Shown: positions 50,001 to 58,455 of the stretch, piece by piece
Numbering within the stretch: the stretch's first letter is position 1
How the letters are laid out: every line of letters begins with the position of its first letter
Source of the DNA: Lineus longissimus
Lineage: Eukaryota; Nemertea; Pilidiophora; Heteronemertea; Lineidae
Assembly: GCF_910592395.1 (NCBI RefSeq)
Contig: NC_088308.1
Location: forward strand, 19,917,501-19,981,500
Direction: 5' to 3'
Length of the DNA stretch: 64,000 nucleotides
The notes under the pieces: model-generated
Database searches by the model: none
Told to the model about the DNA's origin: nothing
The model's input: only the letters and a program-made list of their open reading frames with translations
Translations under genes and position numbers: made by a program

Positions 50001-53000
50001 TACTTTTATCATAGCCGTGTGCTGGTTCTTTCTTGAGATTGATTATATCACAGATGACCCCAACAGAGTAACATCTATCGATGCTAGATAATCCAAGAAA
50101 ACTACATCAAAGCACTTGTAACAGTGGTTTGTTGGGATGTTTTTCTGAAGAGAAAATCCTCACCCTTTTCCAGTCCGATGTCGTACATGGATCTTGATGA
50201 GCTCAACGTCGTTACAACAATACGGTGCTTCTCAATATCCTCTTTGGCTGGTGATCGGAATCTGAACGAATGGCCCTCCTGTTCAATGAGACAGTACGTC
50301 TGTATGAGGGTGCTGACGGTGTTCATCCAGCGATATTTATACATGACCCGAAGTGGGCGGGCTTCCTCGTGATCATCCTCGACGTACGGATGGAAGTAAT
50401 CTTTGATATATAAATCAGCAGCACTGAAAAATAAAATGGCACATATGAAATTTTTTGTCAGCCGAAGAAGAAGGTGCAAAGCATTGTGAATTTCTTCTTC
50501 TAAAATCACTCTTCTCTGAGGCCAGAACTTATTATTGGGGCTTCAGGAATAGAACCCAAGAGTTCACAACAGGTGAAGAGCAAAGACTTCCTTGAAAGGA
50601 CAGTTCATCCAAAGATACAAATTTGGATCCTGCAAGCTTGAGTTAAACCCGAACAGTGTAGCGAATCAATTTACTCACTGACTTCGTGTATTTGATTCCA
50701 CAAATTACAAAACAAGTCAATTTAGTTTAATGATAAATTTTATAGCCTTTCTATTTGCATTCATGAACTCAATACAACTTCACAAACCTTACCTATTAGA
50801 ATGTGTACAGATTAGAATCCTCGTATTTTGTTGTTTCAGAATCTGCAGTGCTGCCTGGGCGAGCGTGAATGTTTTCCCCGTGCCATACGGCCCAATCAGC
50901 AGCACAGGGGGAAGCTTGAAACTTAGCACAGTCGTTATGGCAACTACGGCCTCCTTCTGCTTAAGGTTTAATCTGGAGTCTAGGTTCTCGCTCCACTGCC
51001 TGAAGAATATAACAGAAAAAGCATGGATAGATATAATTATTTTGCCAAGGCAACTTTAGACTCCTTCTGCTTAAGTCTGGTTAAATGCAGAATTAAGGTT
51101 CTCGCCCCACTGCCTGAAGAATACAACAGGAAAAGCATGGACAGAACCAATAATTTCACTTGCTTGATCTACATTTGATAAAACTGAAAGCAGACGACAA
51201 AAACATTTTTCAAAATAAGTCCAGGTGCGGCGCCTGGACAAAAGCATAGAGTAGAAGCCCAGTTGGGTAAAGGTCTGAACACATCAGTCATCAAATGCGG
51301 TTGCTGGATGAGCATGCAAGTTTAGGGGAGTGTTTCAGTGGAAGAGTTGGTACATGCGTTTAATGTGATTAGAAGTTTGCTATTTTGATCAAATTTTCGT
51401 GCACCCGACTCCCTGGTGATTAAAGGCCTTCTCCAATTGTTAACAAATTTGAAAACTGAACGTGAATTTGAAAATTTCCAGCTTTGTGATACTGAATACA
51501 AATTTCAAGAACGCTGTCGTGTAGTCCAATATACAAATACATGTACCGGTACTATGAATGTCAAGTTCCAGCAAATTTGAATGCAAAATAACTGCACTAA
51601 GGCAATTTGTATTTCTATTTACCTGTGCCACAAGAAAATACAATGAAAACAAAGGTGTAGGCCTTTTATAAAGAAAGTGAATAACAATGAAGGAAACTGG
51701 AAGTGCACCAAATAAAGAAATACAAAACCCAGTGGTGACATTATGAAGATATTTACCGCTTCGCAGCATCTTCCAAGTCAACGCTGTCTGCCTCAGCAGT
51801 AGGATCGTCTGACTCTGATTTGGAGGAGTCAGTGTTACCACTGCACAAGTGAGAAAACACAGAATTAGTCTAACACACATGTGTTTTCAGAGTTGGAAAT
51901 AGTTCTTACCTTTTACTTTTGGAGACTAATTCAGGTTAATTTTAAGAGACGAGTCTGGGTTTGTAACGTCCATAATATTTGTTGGGTTCAAGTTAAAATG
52001 ACACTGATACAGAACTGTCCCCTAATACTTCTTTAAAATGAACACGACTGCTCGATATGAAAAAAAATCAAAATTCTTTTATCAGAAAACCTTTTTACCA
52101 TGCCAGATTACAATTTTATTACACACCTTTGTGGAGTCCAAGGAATGTTTGGTATTGTCGTGACATCTGGGAACACCGTGGAAGCATCTGGCAGGCGGTC
52201 AACAGCAAGGTGCATCTCGCACATAGGAGCCCTGTTCAACCAGAACTGAACGTGGGCATGCATATCTTGATCTGTCTTCAAACCAAGTTCTTCGACACAC
52301 TTTCCAGACAGTCGCAGAAATATGAAAGACTTTCCTCGATCTTCTACCATGGCTTCAAAAACCTGCAAAGAGCAAGAACAGACGAAGTGATATGGGTGTC
52401 AAACTGTTGCGAACAAGATTTAGTGCTAAGATCCTGTTCTAAACTTTTACAAATGACTACATCATTTTGGAGTAATCCTAGCAGAGATGTATCTTTAAAG
52501 GGAGTATCTATTAATTATAAGTGCCGGAGAGTTCCAAGGATAAGATATGAACTAAGTAGCTGCGCCTTAATCCTTACCATTCCCCAAAGATTCAAGAACA
52601 GGGAAGACCTACATAAGCAAGACTACAATTTGACCTACACTAATATTCTTAACCTGGGTTGCTGATGAGTTCAAAGTCTCACTTACTTTGGTGGGCTCCT
52701 TGTCCACCTTTGACCTATGGTCATAAGGCGCAATAAGTACAGTGTGGACGTTCTGCAGGATAAGTCGACCATGGGATGTGTCTTCTGAGACTTCCATTGT
52801 CAAGTCTAACTGAGCGAACAACTCCCCGTTGACAGCATACTTGGCAGTGGTGATGAGGGAGGGCATGAGCATGAACCGGGTCGTCAGGTGGAGCACAGTC
52901 TTTACATTATACCTGAAAAAAGACCATATTCATACATGAACTTTGTCAATTCCAAGTTTTCTTCTGAGATAAGCGATTTGGTTGCATTACATGTGGTAAG

Positions 53001-56000
53001 GCACCAGAATATCCTAGCTTGGTGAAATTTTCTCCAGCATACTATTTGACCCATAACAGGACATTAGAAATGCATTTTTCTTCCTTAAATAGAGAGGTCT
53101 GATGCAAAAGAAAGATGTCCAATTTTAGTGGTCTTCCAGGCAAAAGGTACTCCTTAATAATACTCAACTTACTTTGCAACACTAGAAAATTGTGCCATCT
53201 CTTCAATAGCAAGCAGATCGTGCATACGTTGTTTGTAGTTTTCTGTGTTGGCATCACTGGATTGTAGAGACTTGGACTGGCTTATCTGGCTTGCAGACGG
53301 AATCGGGTACTTGGACATGAGGTCTTGGTCAGCTGCATCAGGAAACTGAGGCCTAGAAAAAGACAGAAATAACTTTTAATCAAACATCGGAGGGACACAC
53401 AATCGGAAAGTCACTGTTACTAACAATCAATTGAGTCGATATATATGAGAACATTTTTTGCAACTTACGCAGGTTCAAACTTGACTACAGCCTTTGACTT
53501 GAGATCCCAGCGACCGATCTCACTAAACACAAGATCTTCGGCTAGCTTTTCAAAATCCGCCACAGAGTTTGAGTCAACACACAGATTCTGGCACAGCACC
53601 GGTTCACTTCCAAAGTCAAATACTATCGTCTGTCGAAATGTTCCATAAATGTCTGTTCTGAACGCAACCTAGAATAAAAAAAGATTTGAATAGCATCGGG
53701 ATTTGTTCATCATTCATATTATCCTTACTGCTAGACTTATGACACAATTTTGACTTGGGTCTTCAATGTAAATCCCACAGTGTTCTCTAGACTGCCCTAC
53801 TTCACTAATACTCCTCCATCAAATACCATTATGTGTTCATTTCTTCTTTTGGCATCAAAATAGAAATCTAACCAGAAGTTCAGCAAGCTCACAGCAATAG
53901 GGACTGATACATTGAAAACCTTACCTTTATTCTATAAACTGTCTCATTCTTGGTATTGGTGTTTGGTGGATTTGAGTTAATCCACTCTTGGCAGTGGTCT
54001 TCGAGCTTTTGTGCGCGCTGGTTCTTCTTTGGGCCAATGGTGATGGATGCGCAATGAAAATGGCGGTGGGTGGATTCATCCAGAAGGACGACGCGGTGAA
54101 GATGAAGCTGCAAGTGAAGAGAATTTAGGATGGGATCAAAATTAAAAGAAAAACTTTTGACCAGTCCTTAAATTGACCTTTTTGGATCTAAATGACCGAG
54201 GGCTATCAAAACCTACTTGGAACACTGGCGATTTATGATTTACAATTGAATATAAGCCAAACACTGATGGAATTTAAAGACAGAAGTCGAATCGGGGCCA
54301 AACGGTGTCAAAATTATGGTCAAGTCAGAATGTAATGGCACTTACTCGACTGGTCAAGGTGAAAATCCAAGCATGGGCACTTTTCTTTGATGACATGGTA
54401 ATGGTAAGATCCGAGTTGGCATATACTTTCACACCAGGAATGCTATCACTCATCTGCAAGTGAAAACAAATAAATGAGGTAGGCCAGATTAAGTTATATG
54501 AGGTTGTCGATAGGGGTCTCTCTTATCTCACAGTACATCTACATTCTTAATGAATTTCAACCAATTGAGTGAAAGTGAACCTGACCACATAAATACATTA
54601 TTTTCAATGAAATCTATTAGATACATACCACACTCTCTGGGGCTTCAGCATTCATCCATTTCTCCATGAGAGTGTCAGCAAAGCCATTCCCATGAAGTTC
54701 GCTTTCCTTAGCCTTTTGGAGCTGCTGCCTCTTGTACTCAAACCTTTCCTTCCATTCTGTGAGTTCATCATCAGAATGAGCCTGAGAACATTTGCTGCCA
54801 AATCGACACGTGCCATCGCCAAAGTATCTAAGGAAACAGAATAAGTTAAATCATGAAATATTAATTCTGTTGATAAGCTAAGCATTGGTTAATACTTAAA
54901 ATTTGTGGAAACAGCTGTTATTGACAATGATATTCTCTACTGGAAGGCGAAATCTAATTTGAAAGGTTCAAGGATCACATCAGTTTCAACTAAATGTGGA
55001 AGCACATTCAAGTTTCATCGAAGAATATAGACTATTAACCTTGGACATTTGGTATACTCCTCACTAGTGAGTCCTCGAGGTGGATCTCGGTACTTCCAAG
55101 TTCTCCCTTCATCATCAACGATCTTCTTCTTGTGCAGGTCACTGCGGCAGTGTGTCTTCAGTTCAGTCTGGGTGGCGAACTTTATACCACAAAAGCTGCA
55201 GTTGAACTCTTCTCTATTAGTACTGGGTGGTTGATCATCAGGCTTTGGGATGTTTGTGGCTAGAAAATGAAAGTTCGACATTCTTCAGGGTTAGGATAAA
55301 AGACAGTGTCTGGGGGCGAGTTTCGATGCTACTATATTTTGTTCAGCTGGATTAACTCAACATAAAATCAAAGGCCTTGGTGTTTCTGAAGTACTGCCAA
55401 AATGAATGCATTTAGCTATCGCAAATGAAGCATTGATAGATCATACCTTCATTGGGCGCTTGTAGGGGAGGGGGCTCCTCATTTGGTGATGTCAGGTAAT
55501 CACGTCCCTCTGGTGAAATACGTTCATCTGAGAGTAAATCATTGGCAAGGTCGTCATCATCGTCATTGTCCTAGAAAGGAGAAGGTTGCAATAATTACTG
55601 GAGACACGAAGACTGATTTTACTGTAAACCATTGAAATGTTCCCAGGCCAAAAGTTGGCAAATCTGCACAAACTTGGTGGCAGACTAAATATTGCATCTG
55701 CTGAACAGAGACAGGGTTGGACCTACAAAGAAGGTCTACCTTTTTCAGATAGCTCGGATTTATAGGTAAATGCGTGAAAGAGCCTTTGAAAGGTTTCAAA
55801 TTCACTATGTAAAGTTGAAGTTATTCTTACTTGATCCTGTAAGGCACAGACTACTATTTCCAGTTTCTTGACTTCTTCACTTGCTGGGATATTCTATAAG
55901 AAAGATAGAGAAAAGGTACTTAATCATCATTACCATTAACAATTAATACATGTGTTAAATACATATTTAGGTTCTCTAGATTAAGATCAAAAACACTCTG

Positions 56001-58401
56001 AACATTGACATAATGATTTGTCCCCGACTGAGAAGTTCCCAAAGATGGACTCTAATTAGAATGAAAAATAAATTGCGGGATAGCTGCTAAAAACAACAGA
56101 ATACAATAATACAAGTTAGTGAGATTTATCATGTAACCAAGTAACCATGCAAAGCAATGATGCACTACATCAGTTTTTACTTAGTATTATTATCACTATA
56201 AATTATACAGAGGTCTATAAATAATTGAACATGTTGTCAATTTCATTGCAAATATATTAACCGCGGCTGTCATCAGCAAATATACGACTTTGAAAGGTCG
56301 AGTCAGGTTTATTTTAGGAACACTGAAAGAATATCTCTTAGTCAATTTGATAGAGCAAAATATGTTACACATGAACTGCCGTTCACATGTGCATGCACTT
56401 GAAGTGGAATTTAATTGTCCATATGTCTTACCTGTGGGTCACCTTCCAGCCACAGTTTGGCACTTTCCAAGGCTTCAACAAACTTCTTACATTTTGCTAA
56501 GGACTTGGCTTTCTTCGCCAGGGCTTTGCTGTTTTTCCTGTCATTGCTGAGGACTAAAAAATGAAAAAATGAGCCTTTAGATTTTATTGGAAATTAAAAG
56601 AATGAGGAAACACCCTCGTAACCAAAAGATCTCCTTTCTCAGATTCTTAACTTTTACAAAAATTATTAACCAATCTTTTCTCACCACCCTATACTTATTA
56701 GGCTGAGACCTATGAGAGACAGAAGAACTACTAAATCATGAACTAATGACATTGTTATGAACATGAAATCACACTTTACATATGTGACGTCATACCAAAA
56801 CCAGGCGCATGTAGCACAGAAGATGACACCAGTAGGTAATGGAAGAAATTTATGAGGTCATAGTTCACAAAAGGCAGACAACAGAGAAATGAACAAACAG
56901 TCCGTCTCAACCAACATGCGCCTGGTTTTGCTGTGACAGGTTCCATATGCGACTTGATGAATAATTTCCATTGATTGTATAATTTAGGTCACAACACAAA
57001 AGACTAGAAGCATTCAGAAATGGCAGTTAAGTGCATAATGGTAAACATTCTAATTTCATCCTGGAAGATGAAAAATAGGATGTTTACCTCATTTTATTTG
57101 GAAGCATAGAAAACCGGATGTTTTGGTTCCAACTAGAATTGAAACAGGTGGAACTATAAATCATCTAAACAAACCTGTTTAAATAGAACTCAAACCTCTT
57201 TAAAAGGACACACCTTGTGGCTTGTATCAAAGCGTGCAATGAAATGCAAGCCAGCATTCTTTTAATTGGTAATTAAACTTTGACTATCAGGTTCCAGGAA
57301 CTCCTAAGTCAAACTTTAAATAGTGACACAGTGAATGCTCAACAGAGAGCAACTGTGAAAATCTTCCACCCAGCTTTATCCCAGTGTGCCTAGTTGTACA
57401 TGAATCGATAGATCAGTCAAATGATAATGTAGAAAAAAACAGGAGAGCAGAAATGAAGACCTATTGAGTATTGATGAATGGCTGTCAAGTTATTTTCTCC
57501 CGCTCCATTCCTGGAATTAATTGATTCATTCTCCTGATAGTCTATTATGATTATTATGTTGCTTGACAGAAGTTTCTCATAATTGCGTACATTGTACTAA
57601 AACTAGGTCCAGGCCCTGACCTCACAGCAGCAGTTTTCTGGGAACATTACAACAACAATTCATCAGAAGTACAGATCACCTTTAGAAGAGTGTTATAATA
57701 CAAATATTGGCTTTTATGTATTGAACCCTGGATGTTATGTTAACATCCGGGACTAGGTCGATCAGAAGCATGAGCATTACATTCTGTACAATATGATTTG
57801 TAACATGACAAAACTTGCAACCAAAACAATATATCTTACTTTTATCATAATCTTCTACAGCTGTTTCGAATTTTTTCTGTAAGAATAAGATGTTACACAA
57901 TGAATATTAACACACTATTGCTGAGTATTATCATCAGATATTTTGTTGCACTTAGAAATGAAATTATCAAATCTACTACGTAGTATCATAACAAGGTGAA
58001 CAGGTGTGGTGAAAATGCAGATCGATTCAATCTCTGTACACAAAGATGAGTTAAGAGTGTCCCTAACTCACATGACTGTCAACAGCACCAGGCATCATGG
58101 TTTATGTAGATCTTCTGCATTTCAATGTAAAATTATTTTTTGGGGGGGGGGGTGAGTTTAGAAATTAGAGTATCAGCAGGTATCTTTTAAACTAACTTGT
58201 GTCAGGCCTGGCAGTAACACTACTCACCAATTTAGAATTACATGCTGCTCTGTTGAATAGCAATGCAATGTGAGCATTGTTGCGTTTGTCCTGGGGTGCT
58301 ACTGCCAGCTGGTCCAAGCAATGGCTGTACATTTCCGCAGCCTCTTCATAATGACCCGACTGAAACAACTTGGCAGCATGACCCGCTGACGTTAGCTCCA
58401 T
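45253..58401 (-). CDS. HELZ: HELZ, probable helicase with zinc finger (22 coding exons, complete)
   Basis: UPF1-like superfamily 1 RNA helicase of the cytoplasm. Joining 22 exons, all phase-consistent, gives about 1848 residues, against 1942 in human HELZ. In order: TPR-like helices (1-110), acidic linker (130-180), U1-type C2H2 finger (C194, C197, H210, H216), CCCH finger (C245, C254, C260, H264), a conserved beta-rich region (300-690), then the helicase core. Core motifs are GPYGTGKT (755-762), DEAA (883-886), GDHMQ (910-914) and NTAITRAQ (1112-1119). The PAM2 motif [12 protein letters not shown] (1175-1186), which binds poly(A)-binding protein, is intact. The tail (about 1241-1848) is Pro/Asn/Gln/Ser-rich and ends YKYFK, like the human C terminus. 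Family knowledge: human HELZ binds CCR4-NOT through its tail and promotes decay of bound mRNA. The start ATG at 58401 follows an in-frame TAG. One intron uses a GC donor. Confidence 0.96.
47432..47738 (-). CDS. HELZ: HELZ exon 21 (PAM2 motif)
   Basis: It encodes the end of the helicase domain ([20 protein letters not shown]) and then [20 protein letters not shown], a textbook PAM2 sequence (L-N-P-x-A-x-x-F-x-P) for the MLLE domain of poly(A)-binding protein. A Gly/Tyr/Pro-rich stretch follows. The donor is CAACAG|gttggt, phase 0. Confidence 0.95.
48113..48305 (-). CDS. HELZ: HELZ exon 20 (motifs V and VI)
   Basis: It encodes [17 protein letters not shown] and [19 protein letters not shown], superfamily 1 motifs V and VI, with the arginine finger in TRAQ. 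The segment between them is shorter than in human HELZ. The donor is AATGCAG|gtgaga, phase 2. Confidence 0.95.
48667..48850 (-). CDS. HELZ: HELZ exon 19
   Basis: It encodes [20 protein letters not shown] and the [20 protein letters not shown] segment (RecA2 fold of the helicase), ending VERVFNVQG. The donor is CAGG|gtgagt, phase 1. Confidence 0.95.
48970..49263 (-). CDS. HELZ: HELZ exon 18 (GC donor)
   Basis: 98 codons, [15 protein letters not shown] through [20 protein letters not shown] and [20 protein letters not shown], closely matching the human protein. It ends TCTGAG|gcaagt. The donor is GC and not GT, and the protein join NNSE-VFEIAE agrees with the family. Confidence 0.95.
49648..49766 (-). 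CDS. HELZ: HELZ exon 17 (motifs II and III)
   Basis: It encodes [20 protein letters not shown] (Walker B, DEAA) and [10 protein letters not shown] (motif III, coupling ATP hydrolysis to unwinding). The acceptor is CTTTTCAG and the donor is ATGCAG|gtcaga, phase 0. Confidence 0.96.
50164..50423 (-). CDS. HELZ: HELZ exon 16
   Basis: It encodes [20 protein letters not shown], the insert [20 protein letters not shown], then [20 protein letters not shown]. It lies between motifs Ia and II. The donor is AAAAGG|gtgagg, phase 1. Confidence 0.95.
50793..50999 (-). CDS. HELZ: HELZ exon 15 (Walker A)
   Basis: It encodes [20 protein letters not shown], then [20 protein letters not shown] (Q motif region and ATP-binding P-loop) and RILICTHSN (motif Ia). 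The acceptor is ATTCTTCAG. The first 60 bases and the acceptor are duplicated immediately upstream at about 51047-51155. Confidence 0.96.
51000..51756 (-). other. HELZ intron with duplicated exon edge
   Basis: 757-bp intron. Its exon-proximal part repeats the 5' edge of exon 15, including an intact acceptor. The rest is AT-rich and holds nothing recognised. Confidence 0.8.
51047..51155 (-). pseudogene. Duplicated fragment of HELZ exon 15 edge and acceptor
   Basis: Matches 50938-51035 with an offset of about 110 bp: both contain CTCCTTCTGCTTAAG, GGTTCTCGC-CCACTGCCTGA, AGAATA-AACAG and AAAAGCATGGA. Read on the HELZ strand, the copy starts CAGTGGGGCGAGAACCTT but meets TAA after 13 codons and has no clear donor. 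It is a decoy acceptor and not a functional exon. Confidence 0.75.
51757..51840 (-). CDS. HELZ: HELZ exon 14 (variable acidic linker)
   Basis: 28 residues, [20 protein letters not shown], then VDLEDAAKR. This acidic Ser/Asp/Glu linker leads into the helicase core and is poorly conserved in the family. It was placed because its phases (2 in, 2 out) fit both neighbours exactly. Confidence 0.82.
52127..52362 (-). CDS. HELZ: HELZ exon 13
   Basis: It encodes [20 protein letters not shown] and [20 protein letters not shown], ending [12 protein letters not shown]. This is part of the conserved accessory region before the helicase core. The donor is CACAAAG|gtgtgt, phase 2. Confidence 0.9.
52687..52912 (-). 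CDS. HELZ: HELZ exon 12
   Basis: It encodes [20 protein letters not shown], then [20 protein letters not shown] and [17 protein letters not shown]. It matches the AKYA-NG-LF and SEDT-GRL signatures of HELZ. The donor is ACCAAA|gtaagt, phase 0. Confidence 0.93.
53173..53352 (-). CDS. HELZ: HELZ exon 11
   Basis: It encodes [20 protein letters not shown] and [20 protein letters not shown]. The YK-RMHDLL-IEEMAQ block is a strong HELZ signature. The donor is GCAAA|gtaagt, phase 2. Confidence 0.95.
53469..53668 (-). CDS. HELZ: HELZ exon 10
   Basis: It encodes [20 protein letters not shown], then [20 protein letters not shown] and [17 protein letters not shown]. Beta-rich domain between the zinc fingers and helicase. 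The donor is CCTGC|gtaagt, phase 2. Confidence 0.93.
53925..54107 (-). CDS. HELZ: HELZ exon 9
   Basis: It encodes [20 protein letters not shown] and [15 protein letters not shown], then [20 protein letters not shown]. The acceptor is CACTTGCAG and the donor is ATAAAG|gtaagg, phase 0. Confidence 0.93.
54346..54453 (-). CDS. HELZ: HELZ exon 8
   Basis: 36 codons, [20 protein letters not shown] to AWIFTLTSR. Part of the conserved beta-rich domain. The donor is AGTCGA|gtaagt, phase 0. Confidence 0.92.
54629..54827 (-). CDS. HELZ: HELZ exon 7 (most of the CCCH finger)
   Basis: It encodes [20 protein letters not shown], then [20 protein letters not shown] and [12 protein letters not shown]. The finger is C-x8-C-x5-C-x3-H, but its first Cys is in exon 6, so the zinc finger is split by an intron. 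The helical segment after it is a HELZ signature. Confidence 0.96.
55040..55259 (-). CDS. HELZ: HELZ exon 6 (U1-type C2H2 finger)
   Basis: It encodes [20 protein letters not shown] and [20 protein letters not shown]. The spacing C-x2-C-x12-H-x5-H fits a double-stranded-RNA/U1-type finger. It ends with the first Cys of the CCCH finger (KCPR) at CCAAG|gttaat, phase 2. Confidence 0.94.
55447..55570 (-). CDS. HELZ: HELZ exon 5 (acidic linker)
   Basis: It encodes [20 protein letters not shown] and [13 protein letters not shown]. An acidic, proline-containing linker between the TPR-like region and the zinc fingers. Phases in (0) and out (1) fit the neighbours. Confidence 0.85.
55831..55893 (-). 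CDS. HELZ: HELZ exon 4 (63 bp)
   Basis: 21 codons, [20 protein letters not shown] and Q, continuing the helical repeat region. The acceptor is CTTATAG and the donor is GATCAA|gtaaga, phase 0. Confidence 0.85.
55894..56431 (-). other. HELZ intron 3
   Basis: AT-rich intron of 538 bp with no supported feature. Confidence 0.8.
56432..56553 (-). CDS. HELZ: HELZ exon 3 (TPR-like)
   Basis: It encodes [20 protein letters not shown], then [20 protein letters not shown] and Q. The [19 protein letters not shown] pattern is a TPR helix pair, continuing the repeats begun in exons 1 and 2. The donor is CACAG|gtaaga, phase 0. Confidence 0.88.
56554..57839 (-). other. HELZ intron 2 with MITE
   Basis: 1.29-kb intron. 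It carries the second MITE-like copy at 56780-56949. The rest is AT-rich with no recognised feature. Confidence 0.8.
56780..56949. mobile_element. MITE-like element, copy 2, in HELZ intron
   Basis: About 170 bp with inverted ends: CATATGTGACGTCAT and AAAACCAGGCGCATG at the left are answered by CATGCGCCTGGTTTT and CCATATG at the right. The interior matches 21971-22154 (GAAATGAACAA, CAGTCCGTCTCAACC). This copy keeps longer terminal arms than copy 1. Non-coding. Confidence 0.7.
57840..57876 (-). CDS. HELZ: HELZ exon 2 (37-bp microexon)
   Basis: It encodes [12 protein letters not shown] plus one base. It completes the TPR started in exon 1 ([22 protein letters not shown]). The acceptor is TTCTTACAG and the donor is ATAAAA|gtaaga. 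Phase 0 in and 1 out, matching exon 3. Confidence 0.85.
58142..58152. repeat. Run of eleven G
   Basis: Homopolymer G after a T run, in HELZ intron 1. It reads as poly-C on the transcript strand and is prone to length variation. Confidence 0.9.
58228..58401 (-). CDS. HELZ: HELZ exon 1 of the coding region (start codon)
   Basis: 58 codons, [20 protein letters not shown] and onward to [11 protein letters not shown]: a TPR-like helical repeat as at the N terminus of HELZ. ATG at 58401 is the first Met after an in-frame TAG. The donor is AAATTG|gtgagt, phase 0. The exon continues upstream as leader to an acceptor CTTTGCAG, so it starts at 58455. Confidence 0.92.
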
Positions 58402-58455
58402 GATTACATCAGGATCATCCTACGCTAGCAGTTACATGGTGTGGGGAGTGAGGGG
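58402..58455 (-). promoter_or_regulatory. HELZ 5'UTR with start-stop uORFs
   Basis: The leader part of the first coding exon holds ATGTAA (start followed at once by stop) at 58432-58437 in an ACACC context. It also holds a four-codon uORF, ATGATCCTGATGTAA, at 58404-58418, whose last codon and stop form a second ATGTAA only 2 bases before the main ATG. These would be expected to lower or regulate initiation. Confidence 0.6.

Noticed and set aside
52057-52665. 202-codon plus-strand frame
   Set aside because: It overlaps HELZ exon 13 in antisense and runs into introns. It is a shadow of the real exon.
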